From the NCBI RefSeq assembly GCF_000829375.1, contig NZ_AP014624.1, positions 5,332,001-5,396,000 of the forward strand: a stretch of 64,000 nucleotides of DNA, written 5' to 3'. The notes below the pieces were generated by a model. It had not been told where the DNA came from, did not search any database, and was given only the letters and a program-made list of their open reading frames with translations. Position numbers and translations under genes: made by a program. Positions 45,708 through 54,613 of the stretch are shown here, piece after piece. This stretch comes from Chryseobacterium sp. StRB126 (GTDB taxonomy: Bacteria; Bacteroidota; Bacteroidia; Flavobacteriales; Weeksellaceae). Positions within the stretch are counted from its first letter, which is position 1, and each line of letters begins with the position of its first letter.

Positions 45708-45737
45708 AATAAAAATCCCGCTTATAGCAGGATTTTA
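45708..45737 (-). terminator. Terminator of the rluA-type gene
   Basis: On the minus strand AAAATCCTGC and GCGGGATTTT pair around TATAA with one G-T pair, followed by TTTATTTTC. Just after the pseudouridine synthase stop. Confidence 0.8.
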
Positions 45738-45742
45738 TTAAT

Positions 45743-46420
45743 TTATTCTTCACAGGCTCTCCAAACAGCATCGTTTTGTGGAACAGGAGCTATAATTTCA
45801 ATTTTTTCTTTAGTCACAGGATGAATGAATTCCAGTTTTCTGGCATGGAGATTAATTCCACCATCCGGATTGGAACGTGGAGAACCGTATTTTAAATCTC
45901 CTTTGATCGGAATCCCAGTTTTAGATAACTGAGCTCTGATTTGGTGATGTCTTCCGGTTTCAAGATCTATTTCAAGAAGCAGATAATTATCTAAAGTTTT
46001 GATAATATTATAAGTTAAAATAGCTTCCTTAGCGCCTTCTGTAGCTTTTGGAAAAACAATCGCCTTGTTGTTCTTTTCGTTTTTCTTTAAATAATGAACC
46101 AGCCTTTGACTTTGTGGAATTAATTCTTTCCCAACTACCGCCCAATAGGTCTTTTTAACCTCACGGTTTTTCACCATCTGAGTAAGACGGGAAAGTGCTT
46201 TTGAGGTTTTAGCATAAATAACCAGCCCTGAAGTGGGACGGTCTATACGATGAACCAAGCCGAGAAAAACATTTCCCGGCTTAGCATCTCTTATTTTTAT
46301 AAAATTTTTAATAGATTCCAATAGTGATTCATCACCGGTCTTATCGCCCTGTACAAGCTGACCGACTTTTTTATTCACTACCAGAAGATGGTTGTCTTCA
46401 TATACAATCTGCTCCTTCAT
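45743..46420 (-). CDS. RluA-family pseudouridine synthase
   Basis: 225 residues. Isomerises uridine to pseudouridine in RNA. Catalytic Asp is in the RluA motif HRIDRPTSGLVIYAKT. Also present: LVVNKKVGQLVQGD at the N-terminus and GRHHQIRAQLSKTGIPIKGDLKYG. There is no N-terminal S4 domain, so it resembles the short RluA/TruC-like members acting on rRNA or tRNA; target unknown. It is followed on the minus strand by a terminator and preceded 5 bases away by a small membrane protein gene. Confidence 0.93.
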   Translation of the reverse strand: MKEQIVYEDNHLLVVNKKVGQLVQGDKTGDESLLESIKNFIKIRDAKPGNVFLGLVHRIDRPTSGLVIYAKTSKALSRLTQMVKNREVKKTYWAVVGKELIPQSQRLVHYLKKNEKNNKAIVFPKATEGAKEAILTYNIIKTLDNYLLLEIDLETGRHHQIRAQLSKTGIPIKGDLKYGSPRSNPDGGINLHARKLEFIHPVTKEKIEIIAPVPQNDAVWRACEE

Positions 46421-46425
46421 TCAGT

Positions 46426-46749
46426 CTATCTGTTTCTGTTTCTATTTGACATTGAAAGAATAATCCCCGCCAAAAGACCAATTGTTTTAAGTCCTGAAAT
46501 CATTGAACTATCCGGCAATAAAGCTCCGACCACACAAACTCCTGCGGCTGCATACATCGCATACATAAAGTTTTTATTAGTCAGCATAGGTGCCTGAATA
46601 AAGAAGCTTGCTCCTATCAGAACATAGAAGACTTTTCTTGAAAGTAAATGATTGATCTCAGGTGAAAATAAATTGAACCAGCCTATAGCAAGACAGATTA
46701 ATGCAGCAATAGATAGTATTCCCTGGATAGATTGTTGTTGATTTTGCAT
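46426..46749 (-). CDS. Small integral membrane protein, unknown
   Basis: 107 residues with three or four hydrophobic segments (SIAALICLAIGWFNLF, VFYVLIGASFFIQAP, MYAMYAAAGVCVVGALL, IGLLAGIILSM) and a short basic tail (NRNRNR). No motif recognised. It lies 3 bases after panB and 5 bases before the RluA gene on the same strand, so it is likely translated from their message. Function unknown. Confidence 0.75.
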   Translation of the reverse strand: MQNQQQSIQGILSIAALICLAIGWFNLFSPEINHLLSRKVFYVLIGASFFIQAPMLTNKNFMYAMYAAAGVCVVGALLPDSSMISGLKTIGLLAGIILSMSNRNRNR

Positions 46750-46752
46750 GAA

Positions 46753-47568
46753 TTAATAACTTTCGTTTTGGTTAGGGAAGTCAACATTTTTTACATCTTT
46801 TACATATTGAGAAACTGCACCTGTGATTTCTGTGTAAAGATCAAGGTATCTTCTCAGGAACTTCGGACTGAAACCTTTGTTCATTCCTACCATATCGTGG
46901 TACACCAAAACCTGACCATCACAATCTGCTCCTGCTCCAATTCCGATGGTAGGAATAGAAATACTCTCAGTAACTTTTTTAGCTAATTCGGCAGGAATTT
47001 TTTCCAACACTACAGAGAAACATCCTAATTCTTCTAAAAGTTGCGCATCAGCAATCAGTTTTTCAGCTTCTGCCTCTTCTTTTGCTCTTACTTTATAAGT
47101 TCCGAATTTATAAATCGACTGTGGCGTTAATCCCAAGTGCCCCATTACAGGAATCCCAGCATTGATGATTTTTTTAATAGATTTCGAAATCTCTTTTCCC
47201 CCTTCAATTTTCACAGCATGAGCACCTCCTTCTTTCATCATTCTTACTGCAGACTCTAATGCTTTTTCAGGATTACTCTGATACGTTCCGAATGGCAAAT
47301 CTGCCACCACTAAAGCTCTGTCAGTTCCTCTTACCACGCTTTGAGCATGATAGATCATTTGGTCTAATGTAATAGGTAATGTCGTTTCAAAACCTGCCAT
47401 TACATTGGCTGCAGAGTCGCCAATCAAAATAGCATCTACTCCACCGGCATCTACCATCTTTGCCGTGGTAAAATCATAAGCAGTAAGCATTGTTATTTTT
47501 TCCTTGTCGAATTTCATTTTACGCAAGGTTTCAGTCGTAACTTTTTTAATTTCAGAGTGAACAGACAT
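46753..47568 (-). CDS. panB: 3-methyl-2-oxobutanoate hydroxymethyltransferase
   Basis: 271 residues. Makes ketopantoate from 2-oxoisovalerate and 5,10-methylene-THF, first step to pantothenate and CoA. Conserved blocks: [33 protein letters not shown] (Asp metal ligands), [34 protein letters not shown] and [25 protein letters not shown]. No panC or panD is adjacent. First gene of a small minus-strand unit with the membrane protein and rluA. Confidence 0.97.
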   Translation of the reverse strand: MSVHSEIKKVTTETLRKMKFDKEKITMLTAYDFTTAKMVDAGGVDAILIGDSAANVMAGFETTLPITLDQMIYHAQSVVRGTDRALVVADLPFGTYQSNPEKALESAVRMMKEGGAHAVKIEGGKEISKSIKKIINAGIPVMGHLGLTPQSIYKFGTYKVRAKEEAEAEKLIADAQLLEELGCFSVVLEKIPAELAKKVTESISIPTIGIGAGADCDGQVLVYHDMVGMNKGFSPKFLRRYLDLYTEITGAVSQYVKDVKNVDFPNQNESY

Positions 47569-47588
47569 AATTTATCTATTTTTTAAAA

Positions 47589-47617
47589 GTTAAAAAGTCG
47601 GCCTGTAGCCGACTTAA
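47589..47617 (-). terminator. Terminator of the Crp/Fnr gene
   Basis: Minus strand: AAGTCGGC, loop TACAG, GCCGACTT, then T residues. Between the Crp/Fnr stop and panB. Confidence 0.85.
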
Positions 47618-47630
47618 GTTTTTATGATTT

Positions 47631-48344
47631 TTATAAAACTACGTGACCGAGTTTCATGAGTTTATCGTGATTTAGAATCTTGATGTTTCGCCCGTCAACT
47701 TCTATCAGGTTATCCTGTTTGAATTCTGAGATCAGACGGATGGCACTTTCAGTAGCAGTACCAATGATGTTGGCAATTTCTTCCCTGGTTAAGGAGATTT
47801 TGATGAAGCCTTCCGGATCTACCCCTAATTTTTGTTCCAAAAGCAGCAATATTTCAGCCAGCCTTTCTCTTACCGTTTTCTGGGCAAGGAACGTTATGGT
47901 ATTGGATGATTCTCCTAATTCGTAAGAAATTTTTTGAAGCATTACAAAAGACAACTGTGGATCTACCTCCAGAAGATACATAAAGATATCTGCTGGTAAG
48001 AAAACACATTCAATGTCTGTCATAGCTTCTGCTTTGGCTTGGAAGTTTTCCCCGCAAAGCAAAGAACGATAGCCGATGATATCCCCTTCTTTGATAAATC
48101 TTAAAATCTGATCTTTCCCAAATGCTCCCGATTTTGATAATTTAGCGGCTCCTTTTTCAAGTACGAACACACCTTTTGGTGTTTCCCCATCTTCGAAAAT
48201 AGTATCGTGTTTCTGAAAACTCAATCTTTTTTTACCGTTAATATATTTTTCAAAATCTGCGCTAGAAAGTCTTTCCTTAAATGATTTATCATTAAAAACT
48301 CTGGCGAACCTCTCTTCAATTGCTATCTGTTGTTCCTGCGGCAT
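47631..48344 (-). CDS. Crp/Fnr-family transcription regulator
   Basis: 237 residues. N-terminal cyclic-nucleotide-binding-like beta barrel (FEDGETPKGVFVLEKGAAKL, IIGYRSLLCGENF) followed by a long helix and a winged helix (LTREEIANIIGTATESAIRLISEF). The recognition helix keeps the E-x3-R pattern that reads TGA half-sites in CRP and FNR. The N-terminal Cys cluster of FNR is missing (only two Cys overall), so it does not sense oxygen with a classic [4Fe-4S] cluster. It is divergent from the cbb3 operon, with a TGATnnnnATCA site between. Likely an oxygen- or redox-linked regulator of ccoI and itself. Confidence 0.9.
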   Translation of the reverse strand: MPQEQQIAIEERFARVFNDKSFKERLSSADFEKYINGKKRLSFQKHDTIFEDGETPKGVFVLEKGAAKLSKSGAFGKDQILRFIKEGDIIGYRSLLCGENFQAKAEAMTDIECVFLPADIFMYLLEVDPQLSFVMLQKISYELGESSNTITFLAQKTVRERLAEILLLLEQKLGVDPEGFIKISLTREEIANIIGTATESAIRLISEFKQDNLIEVDGRNIKILNHDKLMKLGHVVL

Positions 48345-48348
48345 TTTA

Positions 48349-48413
48349 TATGATATTTATCACAAAAATAGAACTTTTTAACTCGATAAACAAAAAAAAT
48401 TGTTATAATTTTG
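48349..48413 (+). promoter_or_regulatory. FNR-type box and candidate ccoI promoter
   Basis: TGATATTTATCA at 48351-48362 is an exact FNR core (TGAT, 4 bases, ATCA), centred about 62 bases upstream of the start predicted by the -7 element TAATTTTG at 48406-48413. It is also 7 bases upstream of the Crp/Fnr ATG on the other strand. The -33 match is weak. Confidence 0.55.
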
Positions 48414-48433
48414 TAGTTCAATAATTTAGGGAG

Positions 48434-50812
48434 GTGAGCGAGAACTGTTTTCATTGTGGCCAAGGGATAGAAAAAGAGAGAATTTTGTTTGATGAAAAGA
48501 CTTTCTGCTGCAATGGCTGTAAGTCTGTTTATGAAATTCTGAATATAAATAATTTAAGTAATTTCTATGAGCTTAATAAAGGGGCAGGAATTCGTCCAAG
48601 TGATGAAAGTTCTACCCAGTTCGATTATTTAGATACTCCGGAAATTTTTGAAAAAGTCACCGACTTTTCTGAGGGAAATACCAGCCTTGTTACCTTTAAG
48701 ATCCCTGTAATTCACTGTTCTTCATGTATCTGGCTATTAGAAAGTCTTCATACCCTTAATCCTTATATCAAGTACTCTCAGGTTAATTTTACAAGAAAGA
48801 CTTTACAGATCTCATTCAACCACAACGACCTGAAATTAAGTGAACTAGCTAATTTTTTAACGAATTTAGGATACAAACCTGTTATCAGCCTTGAAACCGC
48901 TGAAAAAAATGTAGATCATCTTGATAAATCTCTTCTTGTAAAATTTGCGATTGCAGGTTTTGCTTTCGGAAACGGAATGTTTTTAGCATTCCCGGAATAT
49001 GTAGGAGGTGAAGATTATTGGATGGAGCATTATAAAGGTCTTTTCAGGGTTCTGATGTTCTTATTAGCATGTCCGGTTGTTTTTTATTCTGCTTCCGACT
49101 ATTATAAATCTGCCTGGTATGGATTAAAAAATAAAATCGTCAATATTGATGTTCCTATTGTATTAGGAATATTTGTTCTATTCGGAAGAAGTGTTTACGA
49201 AGTAGCAACAGATTACGGTCCGGGATATTTTGATACGCTTTGCGGGCTTCTGTTCTTCATGTTAATGGGTAAACTATTCCAGAAAAGAACATACAGTGCT
49301 CTTTCTTATGACAGAGATTACAAATCGTTCTACCCTATTGCTGTAACGAAGGTTGACTTCGAAGGAAAACAGGAAAACATCCTTCTTTCCGAGGTAAAAG
49401 TTGGTGACAGAATTTTAGTTAGAAATCAGGAAATCATTCCGGTAGACGCAATCCTTATCAATGGAGAAGGAAACATCGACAATAGCTTTATTACCGGAGA
49501 AAGTGAAAGCATCAGCAAACAACCCGGAGACAAAATTTTTGCCGGAGGAAAGCAGGTAGGATCATCTTTAGAGCTTGAAGTTATTAAAGATGTAGACCAA
49601 AGTTACCTTACTCAACTTTGGAATAAAGAAGCCTTCAAAAAACACGAAACAGGTCTTGATACCCTGACCAACAACATCAGTAAATATTTTACATTCATTA
49701 TTTTAGGCATTGCGCTTATTTCAGGAATTTACTGGGCATTCATCGATTTAGAAAAAATGTTCCAAGTAATTTCAGCGATTCTGATTATCGCTTGCCCTTG
49801 CGCTCTTGCATTGTCCGCACCTTTCACTTTCGGACACATTATGAGGATTTTAGGTCGAAATAAGTTTTACGTAAAAGATACTCTAACGATTGAAAAAATT
49901 GCAAAATTAGACACGATTGTTTTTGATAAAACCGGAACTATTACCCACAGAAAAAAATCAAATATCAAGTATCAGGGTTCCGAGATCAATGAATTCGATC
50001 AACTGAATATCAAAACCTTATTAAAAAATTCCAATCATCCCCTGTCTAAGTCTCTTTATGAGTATATAGAGTTTAATGACAATTATTTCCCGGTGGAAGA
50101 CTTTCAGGAAATTTCAGGGAAAGGATATGTAGCCAACGTAAGAGGAAACGTTTACAAAATTGGTTCTGCCCGTTATAACAATCAGGAGCCTAAAAATCTT
50201 GAAACCGCTGTTTACATCAGCAAAAATGGCGAATTTTTAGGAAAATTCATCTTTAAGAATGAGTACAGGCCTAAACTTAGAGACTTATTTAATAAACTCA
50301 CCAACTACAAAATATTTATTTTGAGTGGAGATAATTCCTCAGAAGAAAACCAGCTTAAAGAACTTATTCCAAACTATAAAGGAATGGCCTTCAACCAAAG
50401 CCCGGAAGACAAGCTGAACTACATCAAAAAACTTCAGGATCAGCACATGAAAGTGGCTATGCTTGGGGACGGACTGAATGATGCAGGAGCGTTAAAACAG
50501 AGTAATGTAGGAATTGCTATTGCAGATGACACCAACAGTTTTACTCCATCTTCTGACGTTATCATGAACGGGGATAAAGTAGTTACTTTAGACAACTATC
50601 TGAACGTCTGCAAAGGCTCTATCACCATTGTGAAAATGACATTTATAATCAGTTTTCTTTATAATATCGTCGGGTTAAGTTACGCAGTTACAGGACACAT
50701 GCATCCGCTTTTCGCGGCTATCATCATGCCAGTAAGCTCCATCACAGTAGTTACATTTACTACAGTTTCAACTTGGATACTGGGTCGAAAATACTTCAAA
50801 AAACGGGCTTAA
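48434..50812 (+). CDS. ccoI: Copper-type P1B-ATPase of the cbb3 oxidase cluster
   Basis: 792 residues. Pumps Cu for oxidase assembly. N-terminal Cys-rich region (C5, C8, C25, C26, C29) and an HMA-type site (IHCSSCIWLL), membrane Cu site IACPCALALSAPFTF, phosphorylation motif DKTGTIT, and GDGLNDAGAL in the hinge. The layout (N-terminal zinc/HMA, CPC) matches CcoI/FixI. Start is GTG 48434, with the run AGGGAGG directly abutting it. Divergent from the Crp/Fnr gene and followed by ccoS. Confidence 0.94.
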   Translation: MSENCFHCGQGIEKERILFDEKTFCCNGCKSVYEILNINNLSNFYELNKGAGIRPSDESSTQFDYLDTPEIFEKVTDFSEGNTSLVTFKIPVIHCSSCIWLLESLHTLNPYIKYSQVNFTRKTLQISFNHNDLKLSELANFLTNLGYKPVISLETAEKNVDHLDKSLLVKFAIAGFAFGNGMFLAFPEYVGGEDYWMEHYKGLFRVLMFLLACPVVFYSASDYYKSAWYGLKNKIVNIDVPIVLGIFVLFGRSVYEVATDYGPGYFDTLCGLLFFMLMGKLFQKRTYSALSYDRDYKSFYPIAVTKVDFEGKQENILLSEVKVGDRILVRNQEIIPVDAILINGEGNIDNSFITGESESISKQPGDKIFAGGKQVGSSLELEVIKDVDQSYLTQLWNKEAFKKHETGLDTLTNNISKYFTFIILGIALISGIYWAFIDLEKMFQVISAILIIACPCALALSAPFTFGHIMRILGRNKFYVKDTLTIEKIAKLDTIVFDKTGTITHRKKSNIKYQGSEINEFDQLNIKTLLKNSNHPLSKSLYEYIEFNDNYFPVEDFQEISGKGYVANVRGNVYKIGSARYNNQEPKNLETAVYISKNGEFLGKFIFKNEYRPKLRDLFNKLTNYKIFILSGDNSSEENQLKELIPNYKGMAFNQSPEDKLNYIKKLQDQHMKVAMLGDGLNDAGALKQSNVGIAIADDTNSFTPSSDVIMNGDKVVTLDNYLNVCKGSITIVKMTFIISFLYNIVGLSYAVTGHMHPLFAAIIMPVSSITVVTFTTVSTWILGRKYFKKRA

Positions 50813-50921
50813 ATCCTCTTATTTAGACTGATTTTAAATTAGCTGAAATCGGCATTTCGTGATGAATGTCATTATTTTTCACTAAATTTGAACCCCGAAA
50901 ATAGGTTAATTTTGTTGTCCA

Positions 50922-51113
50922 ATGGATATTCTATATTTAATGATCGTCTGCAGTGTTTCTTTAGCTGCGATCTTCCTGGTCGTATTTATAGTGTATGCCA
51001 AAAAAGGGCAGTTTGAAGATGATGAATCTCCGGCTGTTAGAATTCTTTTCGATGATGAAGTCAAAGAAAAAAATGAAACTGGCAACAAGGATAAAGACGA
51101 AAAAGAAAAATAA
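50922..51113 (+). CDS. ccoS: cbb3 oxidase maturation protein CcoS
   Basis: 63 residues. One membrane segment (LYLMIVCSVSLAAIFLVVFIVYA), then the acidic motif KKGQFEDDESPAVRILFDDE and a charged tail, which is the CcoS/FixS pattern. Needed for cofactor insertion into cbb3 oxidase. A possible promoter (TTTG 50887-50890, TAATTTTG 50907-50914, short spacer 16) lies directly upstream, so the transcript could be almost leaderless. Thirty-one bases before ccoNO. Confidence 0.88.
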   Translation: MDILYLMIVCSVSLAAIFLVVFIVYAKKGQFEDDESPAVRILFDDEVKEKNETGNKDKDEKEK

Positions 51114-51144
51114 TAAAAATTGAGAAAAATAGTGAATAGTTGAT

Positions 51145-53407
51145 ATGGAAACACAAAAGTTTAGTTATGACAATAGTATTGTCCGTGCGTTCCTCTATGC
51201 AACCATTATCTTTGGTTTCATAGGATTTACGTTCGGGCTTACGGCGGCATTAATGCTTTTCTACCCTGAATTACCTGAATTCTTATTCGGTACAGATGAT
51301 ACAACCATTAAAAGTTTAGCATCGGGTAATATTCAAGGGTTAATAAACACTCATGGAGCCTTTGGTTTTGGTAGAATCAGGATGTTGCACACCAATACCG
51401 TGATCTTTGCGTTCGTGTGTAATATTGTTTATGTAGGAGTATACTACTCTACGCAAAGATTATTGAAGACAAGAATGTACAGCGATACATTATCTTGGAT
51501 TCACTTCTGGACATGGCAGTTTATGATCGTTGCTACGTTCATTACGTTCTTTATGGGTATTAATACTTCTAAGGAATATGCTGAACATGAGTGGCCGATC
51601 GATATTTTGATTGCATTCTCATGGATCATTTTTGGAGCAAACATGATTCTCACTATTTCAAAGAGAAGAGTAAGACACCTTTATGTTGCTATTTGGTTCT
51701 ATCTTGGGACTTGGGTAGCCGTAGCAATGCTTCACATATTCAACAACCTTGAAGTTCCATTATCTTTCTCTGGCTGGAAGTCTTATTCTGCATATGCAGG
51801 AGCAAAAGATGCCATCGTACAATGGTGGTATGGTCACAATGCGGTAGCATTCATATTGACAACTCCGGTTCTAGGTTTAATGTATTACTTCTTACCAAAA
51901 GCAGCAGACAGACCTGTATTTTCTTATAAACTGTCTATTATTCACTTTTGGTCACTAATCTTCGTATATATCTGGGCTGGTCCTCACCACCTTCAGTATA
52001 CCGCTCTTCCAGCATGGGCACAGGCAGTAGGAACTGGTTTCTCTATCATGCTTATCGCACCATCTTGGGGAGGAATGTTAAATGGTCTTCTTACCTTAAG
52101 AGGAGCTTGGGATAAAGTAAGAGAAAATCCTATCCTTAAATTCTTCGTAGTAGCTGTTACCTGTTATGGGATGGCAACATTTGAAGGACCGCTTTTAGCA
52201 ACTAAAAACATCAACAAAATTGGTCACTTTACAGACTGGGTTATCGGTCACGTACACTTAGGAGCTCTTGGATGGAATGGTTTCATGGCATTCGGAGTTA
52301 TCTATTATTTGGTACCCATTATGTGGAGAACAAAAATTTGGTCTGTAAAATTAGCTAACTGGCACTTCTGGTTAGGAACATTAGGAATCATTTTCTATGC
52401 AGTACCAATGTATATTTCAGGATTCACACAAGGATTAATGTGGAAACAATTCAACCCAGACGGAACATTATTATGGAAAAACTGGTTGGATACAGTAACT
52501 GCAATTATTCCTTACTTTAAAATGAGATTCTTAGGAGGGCTATTCTATATTTCAGGAGCTATCCTAATGATCGTTAACGTAATTGCTACTGTAAGAAAAG
52601 GATCATTCCAGAAAGAAGTTCCTGCTGAAGCACCTGCATTAGCAAATATCGGAAACAAACGTAAAGAAGGAGAAGGATTCCACCTTTGGTTAGAAAGAAT
52701 GCCAATGCTTTTAACAGTATTATCATTATTTACTATTTCCATCGGAAGTATGATAGAAATCATTCCTACTTTATCGCTTAAGAAAAGTGTTCCTACCATT
52801 TCAGCAGTGAAGCCTTATTCTCCGCTTGAACTTGAAGGTAGAGATATTTATATTCGTGAAGGATGTAACGCTTGTCACTCTCAGATGATCAGACCGTTCA
52901 GAGATGAGATTACAAGATTTAACGGTAAAAACGGACAGTACTCTAAAGCAGGGGAATTCGTATATGACAGACCATTCCTTTGGGGATCTAAGAGAACAGG
53001 ACCGGATTTACATAGAGAAGGTGGTAAAAACCCAAGTTCTTGGCACTACAAGCATATGTATAACCCAAGATCTACATCGGCAGGTTCTATTATGCCTCGT
53101 TACCCTTGGTTAATTGCTACTAACTTAGACAGATCTAAAATGGTAGATAAGATGAAGCTTATGAAGAATACATTTGATGTACCTTATACAAAGGCTGAAA
53201 TCGATTCTGCAGATAAGTGGGCAAACAACCAATCGGCTAAAAATTGTAAAAGATATCTTCTCTGAAGCAAATGACTTGAAAGAGGCTTATGCTAAGAAAC
53301 CTCAGGGAGAATTAGAGAAAAAAGAAATTGTAGCTCTTATTTCTTACCTACAGAGATTAGGAACAGATATTAAAACAACTGAAATTAAAACAGCAAGTAA
53401 TAACTAA
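51145..53407 (+). pseudogene. ccoNO: cbb3-type cytochrome c oxidase fused subunits I/II (CcoN-CcoO), frameshifted
   Basis: The main frame (51145-53265) encodes the CcoN part, many membrane helices with the haem and Cu ligands (HTNTVIFAFV, GHNAVAFIL, HHLQYTALP, GHVHLGALGWNG), then the CcoO part with haem site C574-N-A-C577-H578. At the A5 run 53239-53243 the frame shifts: the product ends NQSAKNCKRYLL at 53265, while the next frame continues IVKDIFSEANDLKEAYAKK...TASNN to 53407. Deleting one A restores NQSAKIVKDIF and the normal C-terminus, about 753 residues. A sequencing or assembly error is the simplest cause; a real mutation would remove the last ~55 residues. Core of a proton-pumping, high-affinity oxidase. 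Confidence 0.93.
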
Positions 53408-53425
53408 AAACATTAAAAGGTTAGT

Positions 53426-53626
53426 ATGATTCCTCAGAACTTTAAAGATATATTATCCAATACAGAAAATGCTGGCTTCTACCAGACCCTGGCTCTGATT
53501 TTCTTTATGCTGTTCTTCGTAGCTCTGGTAATCTATGTTTTTAGCAAGCCTAAGAAATATTACAAAGAGGAAGAAGAGGCTCCCCTTGGAGAGGATGAAG
53601 ACGACGATTTTAATTTAAAAAATTAA
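53426..53626 (+). CDS. ccoQ: CcoQ/FixQ-like small membrane subunit
   Basis: 66 residues with one membrane span (TLALIFFMLFFVALVIYVFSK) followed by KKYYKEEEEAPLGEDEDDDF, an acidic tail. It lies between ccoNO and ccoP with 18 and 10 bases spacing, the usual place of ccoQ. Stabilises the CcoNOP complex in other bacteria. Confidence 0.8.
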   Translation: MIPQNFKDILSNTENAGFYQTLALIFFMLFFVALVIYVFSKPKKYYKEEEEAPLGEDEDDDFNLKN

Positions 53627-53636
53627 ACTATTTTTT

Positions 53637-54518
53637 ATGAAACAAAGAACACCTGTTGTTGTAAACATCTTGATAATAATCGGACTTTTAATAGTTTTTT
53701 ATTATTTGTTTGTGCAGAGCTACGCGTTCCTAGCTTCGCCTTACTTCTGGGGAACTGTTGTTATTGGTAGTATCCTTGCCTTTATCCACAGTGCTATTGG
53801 AGACTTGATTGAAAACAACAAATTCAAAAAATTATCTCCGGAAGAGAAAGCGGCTTATTTAGCTGAAAAGAAAATTCCTTTCTTCAAAAGAATGTATGCA
53901 GCTGCCTTTAAAAAGCAATCTGATACAGAAGAAAAAGATATCCTTATTGACCATGGATTCGATGGAATTATGGAGTTGGATAACCAATTACCAAAATGGT
54001 GGGTAGGTTTATTCTACTTTGGGACTGCTTTTTGTATTGTATATATTGCAGCCTATTCATTTACAGATTTCGCTCACCCGTTAAGCGAGTATGAAAAAGA
54101 ATATAAAGAGCAATTGGCAAGCATTGCAGCTTATGAAGCAAGCCAGCCGCCTGTAACAATTGAAACTGCTAAATATTCAGCAGATAACATTGCAGAAGGT
54201 AAAGAATTATTCAAAACAAACTGTGCATCTTGTCACAAAGAAGATGGTAGCGGAGGTATCGGTCCGAACTTAACGGATAACCACTGGATCAACCAACCTG
54301 AGAAGACGTTATTCAAAAACGTATTCCATATGGACTGGAATGGTTCTCCTACTAACCCTGCGATGAGAGCATTCGGTAAAAACGGAGAAGTTTCTGGAGC
54401 TGAAATTGAAAAGATTGCAGCCTATGTATATCACATCAACCAGGAATTACCACCAGTAACTCCGGCTCAAGGAGGAGCTGCTCCTCAAGGAACTGAAGCA
54501 CACTGGGAAAAAGAATAA
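53637..54518 (+). CDS. ccoP: cbb3 oxidase subunit III (CcoP), single-haem form
   Basis: 293 residues. Two N-terminal hydrophobic segments, then a second membrane helix at about 122-142 (WWVGLFYFGTAFCIVYIAAYS) typical of CcoP, and a periplasmic cytochrome c domain with one CxxCH, C196-A-S-C199-H200, and a Met ligand candidate in NPAMRAFG. CcoP of Proteobacteria has two CxxCH; only one is seen here. The tail is Pro/Ala/Gln-rich. Followed by a terminator. Confidence 0.92.
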   Translation: MKQRTPVVVNILIIIGLLIVFYYLFVQSYAFLASPYFWGTVVIGSILAFIHSAIGDLIENNKFKKLSPEEKAAYLAEKKIPFFKRMYAAAFKKQSDTEEKDILIDHGFDGIMELDNQLPKWWVGLFYFGTAFCIVYIAAYSFTDFAHPLSEYEKEYKEQLASIAAYEASQPPVTIETAKYSADNIAEGKELFKTNCASCHKEDGSGGIGPNLTDNHWINQPEKTLFKNVFHMDWNGSPTNPAMRAFGKNGEVSGAEIEKIAAYVYHINQELPPVTPAQGGAAPQGTEAHWEKE

Positions 54519-54542
54519 TCTAAAAAATTAGAAACATATGAA

Positions 54543-54599
54543 AAAAACATAATTTGTTATTACCTTAAAAATAGTAACGAATTATGTTTTTTCTTTTTT
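54543..54599 (+). terminator. Terminator after ccoP
   Basis: Arms AAAACATAATTTGTTATT and AGTAACGAATTATGTTTT pair with few mismatches around an 11-base loop, followed by a T-rich tail. It splits ccoNOQP from ccoG. Confidence 0.8.
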
Positions 54600-54613
54600 A
54601 AATACATTACAAT

